A stretch of 64,000 bases of DNA from Symbiodinium natans. Taxonomy: Eukaryota; Sar; Dinophyceae; Suessiales; Symbiodiniaceae. The stretch covers positions 1,051,938 to 1,115,937 of the forward strand of contig CAJNDS010001335.1 of the NCBI GenBank assembly GCA_905221605.1. The letters run 5' to 3'. Made by a program: the position numbers and the translations under genes. Each line of letters starts with the position of its first letter. The first letter of the stretch is position 1. A model generated the notes under the pieces. That model did not search any database. It was not told where the DNA came from and was given only the letters and a program-made list of their open reading frames with translations. Of the stretch, positions 20,038 to 29,194 are shown piece by piece.

Positions 20038-20109
20038 AGTGCAGCGGCAGCCAACTATGCCTGGTTGCGTTAAGAGCTGATCAAGAACTCCGGAACCAAC
20101 CTGCTAAAA
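20038..20109 (+). CDS. Candidate exon, unknown
   Basis: Phase 1 in, agreeing with the previous exon. Reads CSGSQLCLVALRADQEL then RNQPAK and ends directly at GTTTAGGG. Confidence 0.45.
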
Positions 20110-20548
20110 GTTTAGGGTTTAGGGTTCAAGGTTTAGGGTTTAGGGTTCAGGGTTCAGGGTTTAGGGTTTAGGGTTTAGGGTTCAGGGTTTAGGGTTTAGG
20201 GTTTAGGGTGCCCTAGTCTCAAGTCCCAAATCCTAAACCCTAAACCCTAAACCCTAAACCCTAAACCCTGAACCCTGAACCCTGATCCTTAAACCCTAAA
20301 TCGCCACTCGGCCTTGCCAGGCTGAAAAGTCACTTGACAGCAGGACCCATTTTCGGTTTGGTCACTGGCTTAGGGTTTAGGGTTTAGGGTTTAGGGTTTA
20401 GGGTTCAGGGTTTAGGGTTTAGGGTGGTTTGCTTAGCTACCCTGGGGCATGACAACAAGTTTTGAGTACCTTGGGGTTTAGGGTTTGGCGTTTAGGGTTC
20501 CCTAGAGGCCTATGCCCCCCAAAGCCGCAAAGCCCCAAACCCTAAACC

Positions 20549-20597
20549 CTATAAGTGCAGTTAGAATTGGTTAATAAGTACCGTGAACCTCCAAGTA
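20549..20597 (+). mobile_element. A-family element, right half next to a CCCTAAA array
   Basis: Only the right part (GGTTAATAAGTACCGTGAACCT and on to CCAAGTAG) is present. Its left edge is directly joined to CCCTAAACCCTA, as if the array had replaced the left half. Confidence 0.7.
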
Positions 20598-20609
20598 GAC
20601 ACCTCGCAG

Positions 20610-20684
20610 GAGCCAACACCGGCCCCTGCGTTCCCTCCGGGACCGATCGTGGACTGGTCGTCCCTTCTGGGTGCTTTGGAACGC
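20610..20684 (+). CDS. Candidate exon, Pro-rich
   Basis: Acceptor CCTCGCAG just after an A-element remnant, donor CGC followed by GTTTTAGGG, phase 0 in and out. Reads EPTPAPAFPPGPIVDW then SSLLGALER. Confidence 0.6.
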
Positions 20685-20737
20685 GTTTTAGGGTTTAGGG
20701 TTTGGATTTCCGGTTTTGGGTTAGACCCAAAACCCTA

Positions 20738-20867
20738 CTTGGAGGTTCAGTGGTACCTAAAAAAACCCAAATTGTAAGTCTACTTAGAGAACCTACTTAG
20801 AGGACTTAGGGGGCTTATCAGTACAGTTATGGTTGGAGTTTTAAGTACCCTGAACCTGCAAGTAACC
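20738..20867 (+). mobile_element. A-family element, diverged
   Basis: Left TACTTGGAGGTTCAGTGGTAC, right AAGTACCCTGAACCTGCAAGTA; the middle has GGGGCTTATCAGTACAGTTA typical of the family. Confidence 0.6.
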
Positions 20868-20879
20868 CCTAAACCTTAT

Positions 20880-21130
20880 TCCTTTTGTTTTCGGGGGGGC
20901 GGGGGGGGGGGGGGTGAGGTGCTGAGGAGTTTAGCGTTTTGGGTGTGAGAGAGAGAGAGAGAGAAGATTAGGGTGTGTAAGAGTTTAGGGTTTAAGGGTT
21001 GAGGGGATTGAAGGGTTCAGGGTTAGGGTTTAAGATTTAGAGGTTCAGAGGGGCCCAGGTGTTTAGGGTTTAGGGGCTGGGCTTATGAGTTTAAGGGTTT
21101 GGGCTGTTGGGATTCACGGCGTATGGGCTT
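20880..21130 (+). other. G-rich stretch with (GA)n
   Basis: A G-run (20893-20915), a GAGA run (20948-20964) and degenerate TTTAGGG. No exon seen. Confidence 0.6.
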
Positions 21131-21142
21131 GAAGGTTCGGGT

Positions 21143-21367
21143 TCAGGGAAACGAGAGAGCCAGAACAACCCCCCTCGCACCCTCCATTGTGCCCGACGTA
21201 CATAACATACCGTTAGGGGCCAGATAAGATAAGGGATCGGCACTCCGGTAGATCTGCAGCGAGTAGCTAGCGTTCCTATAACGTCTTGATGTGCCCCCCC
21301 CCCCCCCCCCGGCCCCAATTTTGTCGGCATTCTGTTCCCCGACTGCAACTGGCACTGTGACTGCCAA
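21143..21367 (-). CDS. Possible reverse-strand coding segment
   Basis: On the - strand: AVTVPVAVGEQNADKIG, a Gly run from a poly-C tract, then YRNASYSLQIYRSADPL and SYLAPNGMLCTSGTMEG. It looks more protein-like than the + frames. Another - strand frame (21091-21555) overlaps it, so frame is uncertain and the G/C run may hide a length change. Confidence 0.35.
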   Translation of the reverse strand: MAVTVPVAVGEQNADKIGAGGGGGGTSRRYRNASYSLQIYRSADPLSYLAPNGMLCTSGTMEGARGVVLALSFP

Positions 21368-21571
21368 GGTGTTTGTGTTGTGAGCTTGCTGCTGCCTTTG
21401 GCGGACTGTAACACTGTAGCAGCTGGAGTCGCATGAGAAGTCGCAGTGGGTGCCATCATGTAGACGTTTGCCACGTTGAACTCCTCGTAGCGGCGACAGC
21501 AGCAGAACCTTGAGCCCGCTATGCTAAAGCAAAAATCCTCAGAAGCCCTATGCACCCCCTAAAGCCATAAG

Positions 21572-21705
21572 CATCCTGGGCCCCATTGCACATGGTGCCA
21601 AGGCCAAATTGCGGAGTTGGGCGGAGCGCTTTCCGCCGCCAAGACGACTAGCAGTGGCGCTGGAGAAAACCGATGTGTGCCATTGGGTCCGCTTATCGGA
21701 CGAGT
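21572..21705 (+). CDS. Candidate exon, unknown
   Basis: Acceptor GCCATAAG, phase 2. Reads ILGPIAHGAKAKLRSW, AERFPPPRRLAVALEK and TDVCHWVRLSDE, ending at a possible GTCTGA donor. Long, well balanced and open; a CCCTAAA array follows. Confidence 0.55.
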
Positions 21706-21880
21706 CTGAACCCCTAACCCCACTAAACCCTAAACCCTAAACCCTGAACCCTGAACCCTGAACCCTAAACTCTAAACCCTAAACCCTAAACCCTAAACCC
21801 TAAACCCTAAACCCTAAACCCTAAACCCTAAACCGTGCTAGTACAGGCCTTAAGGGCTTGAAGGCTTAGGGCATCTCCAG

Positions 21881-21921
21881 GCGCGGCGGAGTTTGAGAGG
21901 TTCAGGTGTGCCGAATTCCGG
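21881..21921 (+). CDS. Candidate exon, unknown
   Basis: Acceptor ATCTCCAG, donor CGG followed by GTTGAG. Phase 1 reads AAEFERFRCAEFR. Confidence 0.4.
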
Positions 21922-22263
21922 GTTGAGCGTCGATAGCATTTATGGGGTTTAGGGTTTAGGTTCAGGGTTCAGGGTTTAGGGTTCAAGGTTTAGGGTTTAA
22001 GAGTTTAGGGTTTAGCGGGTGTAGGGTTTAGGATTCAGGGTGTAGGGTTTAGTTTAGGGTTCAGGGTTTAGGGTTTAGGGTTGGGGTCTGTAAGGCCAAT
22101 CGCAAGCACTGTAGCCTGAACGTACCCGAACCCTCACCGTGATAAACCCTGCACCCTAAACCCAAAACTCAAAACCCTAAACTCCAAACGCCAAAACCCT
22201 CAACTCTAAGCCCAACACCCTACCTCACCCCCCTTGGACTCCCGTACCTTTCTGACTGCCGAG

Positions 22264-22293
22264 ATATGAGCTGGCGGCGGCGGGGGCTCCCTA
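22264..22293 (+). CDS. Candidate exon, unknown
   Basis: Acceptor CTGCCGAG after a pyrimidine-rich tract. Phase 2 reads YELAAAGAPY before GTGGTC; the frame stays open a little further (VVTTS). Confidence 0.4.
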
Positions 22294-22329
22294 CGTGGTC
22301 ACCACCTCCAGGACACACCCAAACCCCCC

Positions 22330-22470
22330 GAACCCAACCCTATAAACCCTAAACCCTGTAAACCCTGTAAACCCTGTAAACCCTGTAAACCCTGTAAACC
22401 CTATAAACCCTATAAATCCTACAAGCCCTACAAACCCTACAAACCCTATAAACCCTATAAACCCTATAAA
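22330..22470 (+). repeat. CCCTGTAAA / CCCTATAAA nonamer array
   Basis: Nine-base units, CCCTGTAAA then CCCTATAAA with CCCTACAAA variants. Relatives at 27990-28090, 37139-37495 and 53090-53335. Confidence 0.95.
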
Positions 22471-22529
22471 CACTAAAACCCTAAACCCCGAAACCCTAAA
22501 CCCCAAAGCCCTAAACCCTCAAACCTTAG

Positions 22530-22602
22530 GCCGCACGAGTTTTCGGACTGCCAGCCTCCTGGAGCTCTTTCCAGTTCGTTGCTGAGAGTCCTAGTTTCCA
22601 CA
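22530..22602 (+). CDS. Candidate exon, unknown
   Basis: Acceptor CCTTAG, phase 0: AARVFGLPASWSSFQF then VAESPSFH, donor GTTTCC (phase 1 out). Confidence 0.5.
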
Positions 22603-22683
22603 GTTTCCCTAAGCCCTACAAGCCCTACAAGCCCTACAAGCCCTGCAAGCCCTGTAAACCGCAGCCCTACAAGCCCTAAACAG

Positions 22684-22716
22684 GCTACGAGTTGCGTTTT
22701 CGCCCTACATGTTGTG
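22684..22716 (+). CDS. Candidate exon, unknown
   Basis: Phase 1 in, agreeing with the previous exon. Reads YELRFRPTCC, donor GTAGGT. 33 nt. Confidence 0.45.
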
Positions 22717-22760
22717 GTAGGTTTGGGGCAGGCTTGACTGCTTAAGGTTTTGGGGTATAG

Positions 22761-22835
22761 GGTTGAGGGATATGGTTTCTTGGGTCGTGTGCCGCATAAT
22801 GCTCGGGCTGTGGGTTACTTCCCTCATCTTAGCGT
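22761..22835 (+). CDS. Candidate exon abutting a B element
   Basis: Reads VEGYGFLGRVPHNARAV then GYFPHLSV up to the left end of a B-type element. It would follow the previous exon if that exon used the GTTTGG donor at 22721. Confidence 0.4.
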
Positions 22836-22946
22836 CAGACTGGTACCCTTTACCCTTTTTTTGGGGGTTCTGGGTTCCCTTATAAAGTAAACAACCCAAA
22901 AAAAGTGGGTACCCTTATTTGAAGGTAGTTACTGGGGTACCAAGAA
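22836..22946 (+). mobile_element. B-family inverted-repeat element
   Basis: ACTGGTACCCTTTACCC at the left, GGGTACCC and GGGGTACCAAG at the right; the core TTCTGGGTTCCCTTATAAAG is shared with 8198 and 26656. Confidence 0.7.
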
Positions 22947-23297
22947 ACCGTAAACCCCAAAACTCTAAGCCGTAAACCCTACACCCTAAGCCCGAAACCA
23001 TAAACCCTCAACCCTAAACCTTAAATCCTAAATCCTAAACCCTAAACCCCAAAACTACAAAACCCCTAACCGTAAAACCCTAAACCCCCCAAAACCCCAA
23101 ACCCTAAACCCCAAACCCCAAAACCCCTAAACTCCAAAACCCTAAACCTCAAACCACTAAACCCCTAAACCCCAAACCCCTGAACCCCTAAACCCCAAAC
23201 CCAAAACCCTAAACACTAAACCCCCAAGCCCTAAACCCCTAAACCCCAAAACCCCCAAACCCCAAAACCCCAAACCTCCCCAGCATGTCGAAAGGTG

Positions 23298-23395
23298 CAT
23301 GGTACTTCTGAACCAATTAGAACTGTACTCATACCTGTACTTTTAGCCCTGTTGGGGCACTTAAGTGGGTTATAAGCACAGTTATACTTGGAACC
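23298..23395 (+). mobile_element. A-family element, truncated
   Basis: GGTGCATGGTACTTCTGAACC through CACTTAAGTGGGTTATAAGCAC to TTATACTTGGAACC, where a CCCTAAA array starts at once. Confidence 0.6.
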
Positions 23396-23730
23396 CTAAA
23401 CCCTAAACCCTAAGCCCTAAGCCGTAACCCTAAACCCAAACCCTAACCCCACCCTAAACCCTAACCCTAAAACCCTAAACCCTAAACCCGAAACCCGAAA
23501 CCCGAAACCCTAAACCTAAACCCTAAACCCTAAACCCTAAACCCTAAACCCGACCCTAACCCTAAACCCAACCCTAAACCCTAAACCCTAAACCCTAAAC
23601 CCTAAACCCTAAACCCGAACCCTAAACCCTAAACCCTAAACCCTAAACCCTAAACCCTAAACCCTAAACCCTAAACCCTAAACCCTAAACCCAAACCCTA
23701 AACCCTAAACCCTAACCCTAAACCCTAAGT
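23395..23730 (+). repeat. CCCTAAA array
   Basis: About 330 bases, mostly CCCTAAA with small indels and CCCGAAA variants. It is the left arm of the island 23747-23827, whose right arm is TTTAGGG (23836-23905). Confidence 0.95.
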
Positions 23731-23746
23731 GCCATGAACTCCCCAG

Positions 23747-23827
23747 CCTATCAAAGCGAAGGAGCGGGCGGATCGCAGCCGGGCAGCCGGAGCTTGCCCA
23801 GCACCGAGAGGGGGTTATTAGAACAGG
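23747..23827 (+). CDS. Candidate exon, Gly/Ser-rich
   Basis: Acceptor CTCCCCAG; phase 1 reads YQSEGAGGSQPGSRSL then PSTERGLLEQ. Phase 0 is also open for most of the length. Confidence 0.45.
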
Positions 23828-24008
23828 GTTTTTTTGGGGGTTTAGGGTTTAGGGTTTAGGGTTTAGGGTTTAGGGTTTAGGGTTTAGGGTTTAGGGTTTA
23901 GGGTGTGCTGTGAAATGGCGCATAGGCTGTGAAATGCGAAGAGAAGCCATGGCCCGATAGTGGAGGGCCATCTAACATTGCTACCCCACTAAACGCTTTT
24001 CCTTTTAG

Positions 24009-24061
24009 GGCCTAAACTCATGTCAACAGCCCACCTCCAAAGAGTCCTTCCATGTCAGGGG
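24009..24061 (+). CDS. Candidate exon, unknown
   Basis: A very good acceptor (GCTTTTCCTTTTAG), then GLNSCQQPTSKESFHV in phase 0 or PKLMSTAHLQRVL in phase 1; donor GTTTCG. Confidence 0.45.
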
Positions 24062-24457
24062 GTTTCGTGTCAGGGGTTGGGGGTCCCAGGCATTCAAGGC
24101 CAGGGGGGTAGAGGGGTGCTTTAGGGGGGTTTTAGGCAGTTTCAGCAAGGGGTCGCAGGGGGGGTTCAGGGAGCAGGTTCGGGTTTAGCGTTAAGGCTCT
24201 AGGCATGTTTGTTCTTGGGTATAGAGATTCACGGATAAGGGTTTTCATGGTTCAGAGGATGTTGGGGCTTTGAAGGGTCGTTGTGGGGTGCAGGACGTTG
24301 AGCTCAGGGTTAGGGTTTAGGTCTTATAGGCTTCAGGGTTTACGCAGGACGTGGGGCTTTATGCCAGGGTGTGAGGGTTAGGAATAGATCCGGTTCGATA
24401 CTTGCAGACGCGAACAACTCCGAATGGATGCGAATAGCTGCGTATTGCGCAATATAG

Positions 24458-24514
24458 AGATGGTTGTTGATTTGCGCACCTACAATGCTCCTACGCAGAT
24501 ACGGTTTTCGACAC
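24458..24514 (+). CDS. Candidate exon, unknown
   Basis: Acceptor CAATATAG, phase 1: MVVDLRTYNAPTQIRFST, donor GTTGAG. Confidence 0.4.
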
Positions 24515-24554
24515 GTTGAGGCGGGTGTTTTGCGCGTTAAAGAATGCCTGAGAG

Positions 24555-24673
24555 GCAGATGACCGCATCAGTACCTGGAAGGAGCATTTGATCTCAGGCC
24601 CCAACAGCGTTTCCAAGATGATCACCCGACGCATTCGGCAAGACTTTTCGCCTCCGCGTGCGAAGCGGACCAG
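24555..24673 (+). CDS. Candidate exon, basic
   Basis: Acceptor CTGAGAG. Reads ADDRISTWKEHLISGP, NSVSKMITRRIRQDF and SPPRAKRT, ending at a GC donor (CAG followed by GCCCCT). One of the most protein-like islands outside the FkbH gene; family not recognised. Confidence 0.6.
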
Positions 24674-24930
24674 GCCCCTAAGCCCCTAACCCCCTAAACT
24701 CCGGATCCCAAACCCTTATAAACCCTGAACCCTAAACCCAATTCCTAAGCCCAAAAACCCTAATTAAACCCTAAACCCTAAACCCTAAACCCTAAACCCT
24801 AAACCCTAAACCCTAAACCCTAAACCCTAAACCCTAAACCCTAAACCCTAAACCCTAAACCCTAAACCCCAAACACTAAACCCTAAACCCTAAACCCTAA
24901 ACCCTAAACCCTACCTTCGAGTTGAGTGAG

Positions 24931-25012
24931 GGGTCTTCTCGGGGCAAGGTGCAGCTGCAGGAGAATCTGCGACAGCCGGGAGCCAAGATGACCCCGGAGC
25001 AGTGCCGGAGCA
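24931..25012 (+). CDS. Candidate exon before a T-type introner
   Basis: Acceptor GAGTGAG; GSSRGKVQLQENLRQ then PGAKMTPEQCRS, phase 1 out, donor GTATATGAAACAGGG which is the first part of the element. Confidence 0.6.
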
Positions 25013-25140
25013 GTATATGAAACAGGGTTCTTATTACCGTTTTTGGTGAGTGTAAATGAGGTTCCTTTTTAAATTTGGTGAGTGTATATACCTGGTGTCC
25101 TTTTGCGGGTACAAGAAATATATACCCTGCTTCATATCAG
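25013..25140 (+). mobile_element. T-type introner: element that is also an intron
   Basis: Inverted-repeat ends GTATATGAAACAGGG and CCCTGCTTCATATCAG supply donor and acceptor. Removing it joins phase 1 to phase 1. Inside, TTGGTGAGTGTA-like motifs occur twice (25044 and 25076). Confidence 0.7.
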
Positions 25141-25188
25141 TCGGACAACCACGGGCCGTGCAATTGGGGATAGCATATCTCTCGCCAA
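25141..25188 (+). CDS. Candidate exon after a T-type introner
   Basis: Phase 1 in completes Ile, then GQPRAVQLGIAYLSP to a GTACCA donor. Confidence 0.55.
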
Positions 25189-25598
25189 GTACCATGTAAT
25201 TTCATGTAAGTAAGTTGTGTAGACCCTAAACCCTAAACCCTAAACCCTAAACTCTAGACCCTAAACCCTGTGTAAGTAAGTTTTGCAGAACCTAAGCCCT
25301 GAGCAAATAGGCATATGGACACGAAGCCCTCTCAGGGTTCATTTCCCTAAGCCCTAAACCCTAAACCCCGAACCCTAAACCCTAAACCCTAAACCCAAAA
25401 CCCAACACCCTAAACCCAAAACCTAATTTTCAGTTTTTGAGGCCATCGTATCCCTGCAGGGTCCTGCATAATGGGTTTAGAGTTTAGAATTTAGGGTTTA
25501 GGGTTCAGGGTTTAGGGCTTCGGGTTTAGGATTTAGGGTTTTGGGTTCAGGGTTCCGGGTTTAGGGAAGACCTCCAAACCTAGGGTTTAGGGAGTAAG

Positions 25599-25642
25599 TC
25601 GCGAACATCTCTGCTGGTGCACGACATCGAGCGCGGGCCTTA
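25599..25642 (+). CDS. Candidate exon, unknown
   Basis: Acceptor GAGTAAG, then SRTSLLVHDIERGP and a GTGAGC donor. Confidence 0.4.
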
Positions 25643-25685
25643 GTGAGCCCCCCTTTCCCTTCATGGCTTCTACGTGGAGGTTTAG

Positions 25686-25774
25686 GGCCTACATCCGGTC
25701 GCTGCATGGGTGACTCCTCACATCGAGTGCCGTGCAAGGATAGCCGTCACTGACTTCCTCGGCGGCTCAAACTC
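25686..25774 (+). CDS. Candidate exon with acceptor from a TTTAG unit
   Basis: GTTTAG serves as acceptor; reads GLHPVAAWVTPHIECRA then RIAVTDFLGGSNS, donor GTAAGC. A further open stretch (VGLELLPLPSKTIEE) lies at 25800-25857 in another frame. Confidence 0.5.
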
Positions 25775-25957
25775 GTAAGCTGCGGATTCTGCGCCATTGC
25801 CGGTGTCGGCCTCGAGTTGCTCCCGCTGCCGTCGAAGACCATTGAGGAACCTAAACGCTGAACCCTAAATCCTGAACCCTGAACCCTAAACCCTGAACCC
25901 TGAACCCTGAACCCTAAACCCCAAAGCCCAAACCCTAAACCCTACATCCTGTGGAAG

Positions 25958-26017
25958 GAAGGCCTTGCAGCCTTGCTCCCAGCGGGTACCGGATCCATCC
26001 CTTGGTTTGGGTTCATG
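25958..26017 (+). CDS. Candidate exon before a C-type introner
   Basis: Acceptor GTGGAAG, phase 0: EGLAALLPAGTGSIPW then FGFM, directly followed by GTCTACC of the element. Confidence 0.55.
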
Positions 26018-26130
26018 GTCTACCATTTGCTGAAGAACCCCAAAGAATGCAGAATAATAACCCAAAAAAAGTCCCTTCTAAGGAAGAACCATATGTTAAA
26101 TTATTTTGGGGGTTCTTCAGCAGTTAGCAG
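26018..26130 (+). mobile_element. C-type introner: element that is also an intron
   Basis: Ends GTCTACCATTTGCTGAAGAACC and GGGGTTCTTCAGCAGTTAGCAG are inverse copies, with a GT at the first bases and AG at the last. Removal joins two open phase-0 exons. Same family as 3470-3583 and 54795-54910. Confidence 0.75.
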
Positions 26131-26192
26131 TGGTCGCAGGCGATGAAGGCCCTGCGAGGCTCCTTCAACACCCCCTCAACGTTCAAAGCTGG
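26131..26192 (+). CDS. Candidate exon after a C-type introner
   Basis: Phase 0 in: WSQAMKALRGSFNTPS then TFKAG, donor GTTTAGGG at a TTTAGGG array. Confidence 0.55.
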
Positions 26193-26423
26193 GTTTAGGG
26201 TTTAGGGTTTAGGGTTTAGGGTTTAGGGTTTCGGGTGAGGGGTTTAGGGTGTGGGGTTTAGGGTTGTGGGTTTGGGGTTTGGGGTTGAAGGGTACTTCGG
26301 GGTCGTTAGGGGTCGTTTGGGTGGGAGGGGGGGGGGGCGGTATAGAGGATCCCCATTTCACTAGTTTTTGGAGTACTATACTCGGGGTTCCTACTGTTTT
26401 TGGGTCTACTCCGAGTAGTAGAG

Positions 26424-26501
26424 TTGATGCCTGCCACGAGGATGTGCACGCACTACAACGCCAAAATTGACGGCTGCGACATCGGCGTCGAAACCTTAGG
26501 A
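26424..26501 (+). CDS. Candidate exon, unknown
   Basis: Acceptor GTAGTAGAG at the end of an element-like stretch (26337-26423). Phase 0: LMPATRMCTHYNAKID then GCDIGVETLG, donor GTGCCT. Confidence 0.5.
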
Positions 26502-26655
26502 GTGCCTCTTGCAACCCTACACCCTGAACTCTAAACCCCTAAACCCCTAAACCCTTAAACCCTAAACCCTAAACCCCTAAACCCCTAAACCCTAAAACCC
26601 TAAAGCCTAAACCCGGGGTTCAGGTGGAGGCTTTCGGGTCCCGAAGCGCCCCTTG

Positions 26656-26757
26656 GTAGCCCAACGGTACCCTTTACCCTTTTTTTTGGTTCTTGATTCC
26701 TTATAAAGTACCCAACCAAAGCAACGGGTACCCTTATTTGGGCTACCAAGGCCCTAA
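26656..26757 (+). mobile_element. B-family inverted-repeat element
   Basis: CTTGGTAGCCC at the left and GGGCTACCAAG at the right, inner GGTACCC and GGGTACCC; no exon recognised beside it. Confidence 0.7.
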
Positions 26758-26876
26758 ACCCTAAATCCTTAGGGTTCATGCTCAAAATCCTGAAGCCCTA
26801 AACCCTAAACCCTAAACCCTAAGCCCTAAACCCTGGAAACAAAATTGAGGCCTTCAACCCCGACTCCCTAAATCAG

Positions 26877-26942
26877 GGATCAGGGAGTTCTTCCCTGCGA
26901 CAGCCGTCACAGCCTGCTTCACGGAGTACGCGATGAGCACGC
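26877..26942 (+). CDS. Candidate exon, unknown
   Basis: Phase 1 in and out. Reads IREFFPATAVTACFTEY then AMST, donor GTAAAT. It joins the next exon in phase. Confidence 0.55.
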
Positions 26943-27081
26943 GTAAATTGTTCACAAAACCCTGAACCCTAGACCCTATACCCTACAGCCTAAACCCTAA
27001 ACCCTAAACCCTAAACCCTAAACCCTAAACCCTAAAACCTAAACCCTAAACCCTAAACCCTAAAAACCCTAAGCCGTGCAG

Positions 27082-27179
27082 CAGACGACGCCGAGGCCCT
27101 GACGGACCTCTTCCAGTGGATCCAGCGCCCGGACACCTCGCAAATCCAGGCCAGCACGGGCCTGGGGGGGCTTAGGAAC
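27082..27179 (+). CDS. Candidate exon, unknown
   Basis: Phase 1 in, 0 out: DDAEALTDLFQWIQRPD then TSQIQASTGLGGLRN, donor GTTTAGG. Well balanced; CCCTAAA array immediately upstream. Confidence 0.6.
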
Positions 27180-27180
27180 G

Positions 27181-27395
27181 TTTAGGGGTCCCTACCCCCC
27201 AGACCCCAAAAACCCCAAAACCCCAAAAAACCCAAAAAAACCCCAAAAACCACCCAAAAAACCCAAAAAACCCCAAAACCCCCAAAAAAACCCCCCAAAA
27301 CCTCCAAAAACCCCAAACCCCAAACCCTAAACCCTAAATGAACCCTCTACCTTATCCCCTATACCCTATACCCTAAACCCTTTAGTGGCTTAGGG
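27181..27395 (+). other. C-rich and AC-rich intron stretch
   Basis: A degenerate AACCCCAAAA-type tract (27197-27320) and short CCCTAAA. No exon seen. Confidence 0.6.
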
Positions 27396-27430
27396 TGTGT
27401 CAGGCCGGTTTGAGGTTAGGGCATGGCAAG

Positions 27431-27481
27431 TTCCCGCACCCGTGGCAGCTTGTTAGAAAGCAAGGAACCGCCCACGCTGTG
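27431..27481 (+). CDS. Candidate exon, unknown
   Basis: Acceptor TGGCAAG, phase 0: FPHPWQLVRKQGTAHAV, donor GTACTA. Confidence 0.4.
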
Positions 27482-27888
27482 GTACTATAAGCTGAGTTAC
27501 AATGCTCCTGACCCTAGACCCTAGACCCTAAACCCTAAACCCTCAACCCTAAACCCTCAACCCTCAACCCTCAACCCTAAACCCTAAACCCTAAACCCGG
27601 AAGGGTGTAGGCAAAGAAACGGTAGCGCTTCTGGCACTCAGGACCCCTTCTTTACAAAAGTATAGAACTATTCCTCATACCCTAAACCCTAAAACTACGT
27701 GATCCTCTCAAAGGCAAAAGGGTAGTTCTCGAAGTTGGAGTCCCTGTTTGCGTTCCCCATATAGTACGGACCCCTTAATAGAAGGAGCCGAAAAGGGAGC
27801 CTCATTTAGACAGCTGCCCAAGAAGGGAGAACATAAGATCTCCCAAAAAGGGCCTACCGCATAGAACACCAAAGGGTTACCACGACAG

Positions 27889-27964
27889 CACTTCGCTGGA
27901 TGCCGAGGCTGCAGATTTGTTTGCTTCCTGCCTGGACACAGCGCCGCACCTAGCTGCTTCATAA
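27889..27964 (+). CDS. Candidate exon, possibly terminal
   Basis: Acceptor CACGACAG. Phase 2: TSLDAEAADLFASCLD then TAPHLAAS and TAA. Phase 0 is also open, so the stop may not be used. Confidence 0.4.
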
Positions 27965-28269
27965 TCTCAATCCTCCGAATGCCACTAAGCCCTATAAACC
28001 CTACAAACCCTATAAACCCTACAAACCCTGTAAACCCTATAAACCCTATAAACCCCATAAACCCGATAAACCCTATAAACCCTACAAACCCTAAACCCTA
28101 AACCCTCCCAATACCACTCTGCTGCAGGGCATTTTTTTTTGCGGGATTTCGTGTTGAGGTTGAAGTTGGGGGGGGAGGTCCGGGGAGTGAGATGCCTTGA
28201 GGGCTGGTTTTGTGTACGCGCTTTGTTTGGTTCTTTAAGGGTGGTGAGGCTTCTGGGTGTATGGCTCAG

Positions 28270-28318
28270 CAAGGAGACGCAACTTCGTGGCCAGAACCAA
28301 GCCCTTGCTAAACTCTGG
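28270..28318 (+). CDS. Candidate exon, basic/Gln-rich
   Basis: Acceptor TGGCTCAG; KETQLRGQNQALAKLW. A donor is not evident before the CCCTAAA array. Confidence 0.4.
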
Positions 28319-28394
28319 ACCCTAAACCCTAAACCCCAAAACCCTAAACCCTAAACCCTAAACCCTAATTAATACCTAAACCTCCACCCTGAAG

Positions 28395-28499
28395 CAGTTC
28401 TGGGACTTTCGCCGTCGGGTCGCAAAGCGGCAAGGTGTCGAAAGCCCCAGCTCAGCTGACGGACGGCGAGATAACCAAGCTCGAAGGGTGTGGCACCCG
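28395..28499 (+). CDS. Candidate exon, Arg-rich
   Basis: Acceptor CCCTGAAG, donor GTAGAT, phase 0 in and out. Reads QFWDFRRRVAKRQGV, ESPSSADGRRDNQ and ARRVWHP. Strong candidate; family unknown. Confidence 0.6.
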
Positions 28500-28669
28500 G
28501 TAGATCAGGGGTTTAGGGTTTAGGGGTTCAGGGTTTCGGGTGTCGGGTTTAGGGGCAGCGCAGGGGCTTTGACCCCTAGGCCTCCAGGGGTTTTAGGGGG
28601 TTGAGTCTAAGGGTAGTTACCTGAGCCCTTAAAAATGTCCAATCTCCCCAGAACAACACCTACTTGGAG

Positions 28670-28797
28670 GTTCATGGTACTTATTAACCAATTTTAACTG
28701 TACTTATAACCCACTTATAAGCCCCTAAAGTGCCCTAATATGGTTATAAGTACAGTCATAAGCACAGTTGTACTTGGTTTCTAAGTACCCTAAGCCC
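28670..28797 (+). mobile_element. A-family inverted-repeat element, full length
   Basis: Left CTACTTGGAGGTTCATGGTAC; inner TTATAACCCACTTATAAGCCC pairs with later GGTTATAAGTACAG; the right end is diverged (TTGGTTTCTAAGTACCCT). Confidence 0.75.
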
Positions 28798-28863
28798 TAA
28801 ACCCTAAACCCTAAACCCTAAGCCCTAAACCCTAAACCCCAAACCCCGAAACCGCGCTGTCAG

Positions 28864-28936
28864 GACGAGGCAGCACCTGGCCGAGACCTGCGCGATGCTC
28901 GAACAGGCACCTCCCTGGCGGCGCTGCTTTGTGCGA
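28864..28936 (+). CDS. Candidate exon, unknown
   Basis: Acceptor GCTGTCAG; phase 2: TRQHLAETCAMLEQAPP then WRRCFVR, donor GTGGGG (or GTGCGA six bases earlier). Confidence 0.5.
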
Positions 28937-29158
28937 GTGGGGTGGGGTTCGGAGTTTTGGGTTTAGGGTTTAGCGTTTAGGGATCAGGGTTGTAGGGTTT
29001 AGGGTTATGATACAGGGTTTAGGGTTTAGGGTGTAGGGTGTAGGGTTTCCGGGTTTAGGGTTTAGGGTTTACGGTTCAGGGCGTCGGGCTTAGGGTTTAG
29101 GGTTTAGGGCTGTTTAGGCTTGAGTTCCTGAGAAGGCAACCTTCACCCGTCCCCTGAG

Positions 29159-29194
29159 TTCGACACATGTTCTTCACAAAGCCCTGGTGGAAAG
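29159..29194 (+). CDS. Candidate exon, unknown
   Basis: Acceptor CCCCTGAG, phase 2 in and out: STHVLHKALVE, donor GTCAGC. Confidence 0.4.

Noticed and set aside
22291-22506. Reverse frame of GFIGFTGF repeats (also near 27985, 53037)
   Set aside because: It is the translation of CCCTATAAA/CCCTGTAAA arrays.
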